64,000 nucleotides of DNA from contig NC_133024.1 in NCBI RefSeq assembly GCF_048771995.1, forward strand, positions 21,964,001 through 22,028,000, written 5' to 3'. Position numbers and translations under genes: made by a program. Source of the DNA: Taeniopygia guttata (taxonomy: Eukaryota; Chordata; Aves; Passeriformes; Estrildidae). Every line of letters starts with the position of its first letter. The first letter of the stretch is position 1. The notes beneath the pieces are model-generated. The model saw only the letters and a program-made list of their open reading frames with translations. It searched no databases and was not told the origin of the DNA. Shown in pieces: positions 56,463-64,000 of the stretch.

Positions 56463-57083
56463 ATATCGGCGTTCTGGGCAAGGAAGGGCCTTGCTGCCTG
56501 TGTCCCAGGTACCCTCCTGGCCATCCCAATCGCTCCATGCTCACAGCCCCTGCTGTTGGAATTTGCTGTGAGAGGGGCCCACTTGCTCCTTGGGGCCCAC
56601 TGCAGGTGCCCCAAGGAGTTGATTGCTGTAATTTATTAGTGCTATTGGAATAGTTTCCTATCAAAATAATTTTTGTGGTGTTCCGAGTTCTTCTCCCTCA
56701 ACTACAAGACATTTCCTGCCTCTTTCCTTCCCTGCCTGAAGTTGAATGTACTCTTTTTCTACTTGCAAACGTTGGTGTAATTAATATATTTGTTAGAAAC
56801 TAGTTAAATGGAGCACAATTTTTGTACACTCTTACCTTCTTTGGATTCCATTTTGTTGTACACTTACTCTAGTCTTTTAAGAAATCTCTTACAAATACAG
56901 ATAAAGTCATGTGCCTTTAAAAAGAGCAAAATTTGGCATAATTGGTTGCACCTGTAGGTAAGAGAGATAAGAGCAAATCAAGAGCTAGTACTGATAAAGA
57001 GCTGCTGTGAAAACTTGCCCAGCCTGGAAAAGGAAGTTTTAAGCTCCCTAGGCTAAAAGTGAAGGTTAGAGGTGAAAGGAAGA

Positions 57084-60000
57084 ATGGAGCCTCCAGGGTG
57101 TGAGCAGAGGATCACAAAGGTCTCTGTAGCTGAGCTTCTGAGGTGTTTTGAACATGCTTTAAGTGAGGAGCAAGCCTGGGCTATCTGCTTTCAGTGTTGC
57201 AGGAAAATAGAGCAGCTGGCCCACAGCCCACCTCTCCATTCTGTGTTCATAAAGGGTTCTGAGAGCATCTTTATCCATGCTGATGGTACTGCTTCCTTCA
57301 AGGTCTACCACAAGTCTGGTAAGAGCATAGGTACCTGCAGATGCCAAGGGTTCTGAAATGTGAGGACAAAGTAGAGGAAATTTCATTTCCTCTGCCTGTT
57401 TTGGTTTTCTTTCCCCCTCTCTTTTCTGGGTATGTTGTCATGAAGCTATTCTCCTGCCTGTACTTCATTTCAGAGGACTGTAGGTGAGTGATAATATACA
57501 TGTATGACCTACTAAATTATCTAATAGTGCTCTATTGAATCATTTGGTTCTAGGGAATAGCTGTGATGAAAGCCTTCTACTACTTAATGTTATTTGAAAT
57601 AAATAGTCTGAGGCTTTGTTATATGTACTGCTCTATTCATCTTCCAGTGTATGGTTCCTTTGTTATGGTAACTCTTGCAGCAGATTTATGTTTGGTACTT
57701 TCCCTTTTTTTGTGTAGCCCAGCAAGTGGTAATAACTCTGTGTTATGTAGGGCTGGGCTGCAGCAGAGGTCAGTGCTAGGCTAACTCTTCATGGACTAGA
57801 GTGGATAGTGAAGAATAAAGACAAAGATCCTGTGTCTCCCCTGGAGATTGGATATCAATTAGCAAACAGCAAAATGCAGTAGCTGTTACTTTGGCTAATG
57901 TTCACAATAACATGAGTCTCCTATGGTGTTTTCCAGGACTCCCCAAACACAGGCCTACTTTCCCCACGTAGGACTGACTTTAGTCAGAGGAGTTAGTTAC
58001 CTTATTAAAAACAATGCTTCCTCTTCCCCTCTCTTAAAAAGGGTTCTAAACGGTGGTTGTCAATGCCTGTACAGCTTTCTTTCTCCCCTGACCCTTGTTT
58101 TTCCCTTTCAGATGTTGGCAACATTCAGCAGTCAGAGGACAAGGTAAGCCTGTGTCTTTTCCTTCATTGTGTGTGCAGGTACAATCCTGTTGTAGTAGAA
58201 AACCTGCTCAGGAGATGCAGGTGTCTTGGGAAAGTATCAAGGTGCTTGAATTTGCTATGAGAGTGACTCCTCTGCAACCTGGAACAGGAAAAAAAGGTGC
58301 TTGGACTGAACTCAAGTAAGACAATGGGACTAGGAAACAATGTGCACAGATGCTGTCTACTGTGGCATAGGCCACACTCTTGTTGTCCTAATGACAGATA
58401 TCTTAGAGGTACCAGTTAAGGCCATTTAAAAACTGTAAACCAGCTTAAATGTTGGGGGCGGGGGGGATATTTCTCATCCTGAGAGATGTGCTCAGTCCTC
58501 AGGAGCAGAGGACTATGCACACATGGCTGGAAAATAAGAGCTGTGATGTTCTCCACAACACTTTGTGCTGTATTGCTTCCTTGGTCTTTGTCTGTAGCTG
58601 TTGGAGTACTTGGGAAGGGTGATCTATGAAGCCCTGGACTGGGGAATCAACAGCCAAATGGAGCGAGAACTGAGCGATCCTTTGGAGAAACTGCTGTGGC
58701 TCATGTTGAAGCTGGATGACAAGGCAACAAAACCACCAGTCGCCCTGCAGGATGTTATCAAGGTTTCCTTCTTCCCTCTTAGTAAATATAGCAGCTTTAG
58801 GGGAGTTGATGGAACAGTGCTGTTGACCAAGAGACAAGACTATTTCTGAGAGAAAGCTGGGTGGCCTGTTGGAGGACAGAGAGGGAACATTGGCTTTTCC
58901 ATCAGAGGGAAAAGGCAAGACTATTTAAGATGTTTGTAAGTGCCCATGGAAAAGAATTAAGAAGGAAGACTGAGTATGGCTCTCCCACAATTGTGTGTAC
59001 AAAGTCCTGCTGTACACAGTTTCCAAATTCATTACCTAGAACACTGTGGATATTAAAAAACTTCCCTTTCCATAGTATTTGGCTTTTGCAAAGGCTGGGA
59101 TTTGAATGTCTTAAATCAAACAGATATTTTCCTCTCAGCCATAATTTAAAGGTATGAGAAAATCCCCATCCCTCTGTCTGATCAGGGCAGGGAAAAAGAA
59201 CAGGGCAAGTGACTCCATCTGCTGTGGGTTGTTCTTTGAACTGGAAGCTTCCCCTTTCAGGTGCTTGTTTCAAAGCACACTTTATGGAAAACAAGATAAA
59301 CAAATTACACACCTACTTCCATTATTGTACGTAAAAGATTGAATATCTTCCTTCTTTGTTCTTCTGTGTCTGCAATAATAAAACAATGTAAGTGAAGAAG
59401 ATGATTTTTAACCATGGATTGAGGAAACAGAATCTTGTTTTATTCCATCCTACCATGTTGGGGTTTTTTTTTAAATTTCAAGATCTTTTTTAAATAGATG
59501 TACTTCTTTCAGGTCTGTGAGGAGCACTTGTCCAAGCCTTCTGAGGCTACCAGCCATTATGAAATGACCTGTAGGAATCTGTTTATTGAATATATGGAAC
59601 TACAGGAGCTTGTGACCTTCATCCAGACTTCCAAAGAGGTATGTTTAGGATTACCCATTAGCTGCTATTCCCTCTACCTTCACACACTCACCAAGTTCTA
59701 AAGTAACCTTCTCATTGCACTAGAAATGGAGCACCTGGATGAAATTCTGTTTTCACTATGTGAATAGCTGTTGTCTCTGGACCATTTTTATTTATTGTAG
59801 CGTTTGAAAGTTTAAGTGTTTGGAGCTTCTTGGCTTTTCAGATAAACAGTAGTAATTTATGCTGGATAGACAGGAAATCACCGAGGAGTGTAGAGTGATG
59901 ACCTCATATGCTTACTTTTCTCAGAGACTGAGAAAAATGGATATGGAATATTGGATGGAAAATCCCATGAAAAAGAAGAAAGCCCAAGATGTAAGAGATT

Positions 60001-63000
60001 TTTCTTCATTATTGGGGGCTGGGGTTTTTTTGGTCAGCATTGGCTCTCTGAGGCTTTCCATTGATTCTTCTGTGAAAAATAGAGCATGAGCACAAATTGA
60101 ATTACTTAGGTTGTTCAGGAGCCTGAGTAGTTAAAGACTTGTTTGCAAAACAAGCTGGGGAGTGAAGTTGAAGTTAAACTATTTAATATGTCAACCTCAC
60201 ATGGGCTTTTATTCTACCCAAAGACTGTCTTTGTGGTCCAACTGAAACCACTTCTAAAAATGAAGTTGGAGGCAGTCTTTGGAGTAAATGCCCACAAGTA
60301 ATTATGCAGGCTGTTTCTTTCCACAAATGAGCCCCAAATTCTAGCTCTTGGCACTAACTGACACCTGCCAAAAGTAATCCGTTCCTTTCTCATAGCTGGA
60401 CTGAAAACTCTTCCATTCTTGATAATCCTGGGGTAGACTAGTTCACTCTTATTATGTGGGATCTCTGTTGGTCAGGACTGGCAGGGACTGAAGGCCAGTA
60501 GCACTGTCCATCTTTGTGGTTGTGCAGCTCCAGCAGCTCAAACAACAGAGTGAAGGAGGGTGAGGAGGTGTCACTCCTACCTTCTATGCACTGCCTTTCT
60601 TTGTCTTCTGTGCTTCCATAGATGTTGGACTGTGTGTTTGGGGCAGGGAAGGGCAACTTACTGTGCTTTTTTCAAGGCTCTACACAGTCAGGGCTCAATC
60701 AGAAACAAATAGCTCTTCAGGCTGGAGCTCTGCCCAGCATAAACAAATGCTCTGTAGTCTGGAGTCTGTGGAGACAAACAGCAAGCCCCGAGAGACTTGT
60801 GGACTGACTCCCTTTGTCTAAATAGCACTTACTTTGAAGCGTGCTCAAACTATTCGTATGAAAATGTTTGTGAAATGTGTGTTTGGGCAGATTCTCAATT
60901 TTGTGATCTATTAAAATAAACTGGCAAGCTATCTCAAACCACAAACTCATCAACTGCTGTAGCTCTTTTCTGCAGGGAATACATGAATAAATACGTGGGC
61001 TTTGCTGTGTGGCCTGAAGGCCAGTGTATTTGGCCTCTGCTCCTTCAGGAGGCATGAATTCCAAAAACTGGATGTCTGTTGCAAATACTCTGCCTCTAGT
61101 TTCCAAGTCCCTAAGCACCAGCTGATTGCATTGCTCTGACAATCTCTTGCATTTAAAATAACCAGGATGCCAGCTTCTCTGGGGTCCCACACTTAGAGCT
61201 GATGTCTTGAGTGGTGCTAAGCAGGTAACGTGTTCTATGGACCACACTTTTTCATGCTGACTGATACAAAACAGATCTTCTGAAATGCAGACCACAGCCT
61301 GACAGCATGCAGTGTTGAACAGTTTCAGCAGAGCTTACATGTCCCAAGTTGATGTTCACCTTGAAATCTATGCAGTGAGATGTGTTAGAAACACAGCTGT
61401 CTTAGCAATCACCTAATGGGTTTAGAGTGTTGTAGTATTTTGTGTTGCACTTCATAGATTGTGGAAAGTTAAGGTGGCTTTTGACAATACATGGGATGGC
61501 AAAAATAGAGTAATTGCAGTAATCCAGTCAGTAGGGAAATAAAAGCATGAATGATAATGTCACCAACATCTGAAAAATGTTTTGGGTGTGTAAGTTGCTC
61601 TGAAAGGGTCAGCTGAAGGTGATTCTTGTCCCCGAACTAATGTGGCAGTATTACAGCAGAGAAGTCTCTCTTCAGGTCATGTTTCTCTGTCAAGTTCAGC
61701 CACCATGTGAAATACAACTCTATAAAGTGCAAATGTCTTGGGGTAAGCTATTTCAAAAGTCGCTAGTACTGATGAGTTTGCTCAGACACTTCTGTGTGTT
61801 CTCCTACACAGTATTAAATGTAGCCTAGGAGGCATGGCAAGTATTTGGTCATTCTTTGAGAGTTCTGCTTTTCTGGAGTTGTGGTATGACTACCAAATCC
61901 AGGCTAAAACAATCCAACAAAAATACCTGCCTTCTTGAGGGCAACCATCAGTCATAGCTTGCGTAAGACTCTTGTGTAATTATGCCAAGATATCTGAAGG
62001 GATAAGTAGAGAGAAGATGCTTCATGCTGTAAGTAGAAAACAGAGAGAAGCCTAAGACAGATACTTTGTTCTGAGGCAGTTTTCTAAAATGTTTTGCTTC
62101 CCTTTCACTGTTTATAATACAATGACTTGTTCTTACTCAATTTGCCACTGGGATCTAGATAAGCTGTTGATTTAGCACTTCCATTACAATATTGTCTAAA
62201 CATGCTATTGAGTTGATTACTTCTTTTTTTTCCGTGTCTTTAGCTTTTGTTGGATTATGCTGCATGCCTGAACATCCTCAGATACTAGTACAGAAACAGG
62301 ATGAGCAGATGTCAGGGTTTTTAGCTTGTGTCTCTAGGCTGAGACTGCTAACCTATGCTGCTGTTAAGTATGAGATCCCTTGTCTACTTGTTTTCCTCTT
62401 TTGTTTCTGGACAATTTAACCCTTGGTTTTCCAAAAATTTGGAGGATTTTAATGGTGAGATTTGGGATTCCTAGGAACCAGTAACAGGAAAACACTCTGG
62501 CACCTGGAGCACTTGCAGAAAGAAAATGAGTCTATTTATTCACCTGGCAGCAAAAGCTGTATTTTGCTGCAGTACATCCTTAATGTTAATGTCAAATTTT
62601 GGGAATAGCTGGCCTGGTGAGCCAGCTATGATTTTCCTTGTTGTAAATTAACTTCTGCAAATAAAAGCAATTCTCTGCTTTGGTACTGCACTCTGATCTG
62701 GAAGTTAGTAGAAGGGCATGTTAAGGACACAATTCTGTGTTTCTGAATGACTTCAGCTGCTAAGGGTGCCCTGTTACATGGAGGGAGGGGATGCTGCTCT
62801 GTGAGTTCTAGCCAGCTACTGACTTGGCCCTTGCTGGTTTCTCCAAGGCATCTCTGGGGCCCAGTGTCATCTGTGAGCTGCAGGCTGGTGTGAGGCTGCG
62901 CAAGGTTGCTGAGCAACCACGGTGTTGCGCATCTCCAAAGGAACAGATTCGCTCTCCCTATGAGCTGCTTTTGGATGACATTCAGCACAAGAGGTACACC

Positions 63001-63009
63001 CTGCGGAAG
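57084..63009 (+). CDS. Spire-family actin nucleation factor, partial (KIND domain and first WH2; continues past the window)
   Basis: Spire proteins nucleate actin through tandem WH2 domains, bind formins through an N-terminal KIND domain and act on Rab11 vesicles. Exons read: 57084-57318, 58112-58143, 58598-58762, 59513-59638, about 59874-59990, 62848-63009; later exons lie to the right. KIND matches to human SPIRE1: VSVAELLRCFEHALSEEQAW with AICFQCC (SPIRE1: EEQAWAVCYQCC), EYLGRVIYEALDWGI with ERELSDPLEKLL, and [19 protein letters not shown]. The last exon has GVRLRKVAEQ and [20 protein letters not shown], matching the SPIRE1 segment [20 protein letters not shown], which is WH2-like. Phases agree except at exon 5, where the obvious acceptor (TTTTCAG at 59841) leads to an in-frame stop; CAG at 59873 keeps the frame but has a poor pyrimidine tract. 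An acidic linker present in SPIRE1 is shortened. Clearly a Spire, but divergent and beside NEPRO, unlike SPIRE1 or SPIRE2. Confidence 0.87.
59991..62847. other. Large intron of the Spire-like gene
   Basis: About 2.9 kb between exons 5 and 6. Minus-strand ORF 60717-61295 has no recognisable domain and is treated as a chance frame. I saw no nested gene or repeat, but a short linker exon of the Spire gene could be missed here. Confidence 0.4.
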
Positions 63010-64000
63010 GTGAGTGACTGGAGTCAGCAGACAGCTTTGGAAACTTCTGCTTTACTTCCTTTCTGAGCAGTATGTGTTGAGACCTCTTCTCCAAAGGTGT
63101 GTCTTTTTCAAAGGTACATCAAAGTCCAGAAATGTCTGGGGCTCCCTCTGAGCTGCAGCTCAACATTAGATCACCCTGTTTGTCCACCCAAGTACTTAAT
63201 TGCCAGTAACTTTAAGTCAGGAGTAGCCACAGTTTCATGACTCGGGACAGTAAACCTCTTCTCCCTCCAGGGTCAACCACTCGCTTCCCTGTAGCAGTTT
63301 CTCTGTCCTGTGCACAACAGGTTCATGGAATACAGTCTTGGTTCCTTGTGCTTTCCACCTTGGACACTTGAGCTGAGCTGTGCCTGGGACCTTTACTTGT
63401 TGCTTTGCTTTCCCACATGCTAATACTTTAAGTACCGGTTTGTATTAGGGAGGGGGTGATATTAACCATACTTAACTTTTGAAAAGACCCTCCTGCCAAA
63501 CATGGTACTAGAAAAATGGGAGTTGACATCTTTGTAGAAGAAAGATTACCAATCTTCCTATTTTCACCAGTGCTTCTTGTGTGCGTGCAAGTGCAGAAGC
63601 ACTTTTGAGACAGTTCTCTGCTCAGCCTAAGGCAGAGACCTCTGGGCAGTGCACTTCATCACTTGGTTAGTGAAGATGACCAGATACAAAAAATGTCTGG
63701 GGTGTCTCTAAAGGCTTGTTATGCTCTTTGCTTGCTGCAGCTTGAGCTGGGAATGATGAGCAGTTCTAAAACATTGGCACAAGGCCTTGTGGCATTGGTG
63801 TGCTTTGCAAACAGACGTCTTGGCAGAAGATGAAACACAACTCTTCTTGTAATCAAGAGCAGTGTTACAAAAAGTGAAAACTTTGCATACTGCACTAGAC
63901 AGCAGCTTTTTTTCCCTCTTTGTTGGTGCTGCTAGAGTGTAGTAGATTTAAAAGTTTCAGCTAAGCCATGCACCTCTATAAAATCCCAGCTCGTGCTTGG
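63010..64000. other. Intron of the Spire-like gene up to the window edge
   Basis: Starts at the donor GTGAGT at 63010. No further Spire exon, such as the next WH2 repeats, was recognised before position 64000. Confidence 0.45.

Noticed and set aside
60717-61295. 192-codon minus ORF inside the Spire-like gene's intron
   Set aside because: No recognisable domain, no splice context and mixed composition; a chance frame is more likely.

Overview
The window is vertebrate nuclear DNA and almost certainly from a bird, possibly a songbird. It holds several 5'-truncated CR1 LINEs, the dominant avian retroposon, introns are compact, and three CpG-island promoters are present. All exon structures below were read by eye from splice signals, phase and similarity to proteins I know. 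No search was run.

Layout. Positions 1-28.8 kb are gene-poor, AT-rich sequence with one CR1 copy (about 8.8-10.2 kb). The only clear coding signal there is a lone signal-peptide exon on the minus strand (5810-5897). It has the same phase and a similar core to exon 1 of the CD200 receptor gene further right, so it may be the start of a second CD200R-family gene whose other exons lie to the left or are lost. A CD200R1-type immunoglobulin receptor occupies 28801-32477 (minus). It has signal, V-type Ig, C2-type Ig and transmembrane exons, and its V-C2 intron carries a long CCCAT pentanucleotide array. From 33 to 41 kb lie old CR1 pieces, one of them split by a well-bounded solo LTR (39679-40327), plus a second LTR-like stretch.

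From 41 kb the window becomes gene-dense. GTPBP8 (plus, six exons, 41339-44141) starts just after a 13-bp minisatellite in which every unit is a GC box. TAF13 (plus, four exons, 47514-49296) follows. NEPRO (minus, nine exons, 50363-55810) converges on TAF13. A Spire-family actin nucleator (plus, 57084 to beyond the right edge) lies head-to-head with NEPRO. CD200R1, GTPBP8 and NEPRO are neighbours on human 3q13.2. TAF13 and a Spire gene are not part of that human block, as far as I recall.

The genes do not form a pathway. They are an immune-inhibitory receptor, a mitochondrial ribosome-assembly GTPase, a TFIID subunit, a nucleolar protein and an actin/vesicle factor. The most interesting item is the Spire-like gene. 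It is distinct in sequence from SPIRE1 and sits at a locus that matches neither SPIRE1 nor SPIRE2, so it looks like a third, little-described Spire paralogue.
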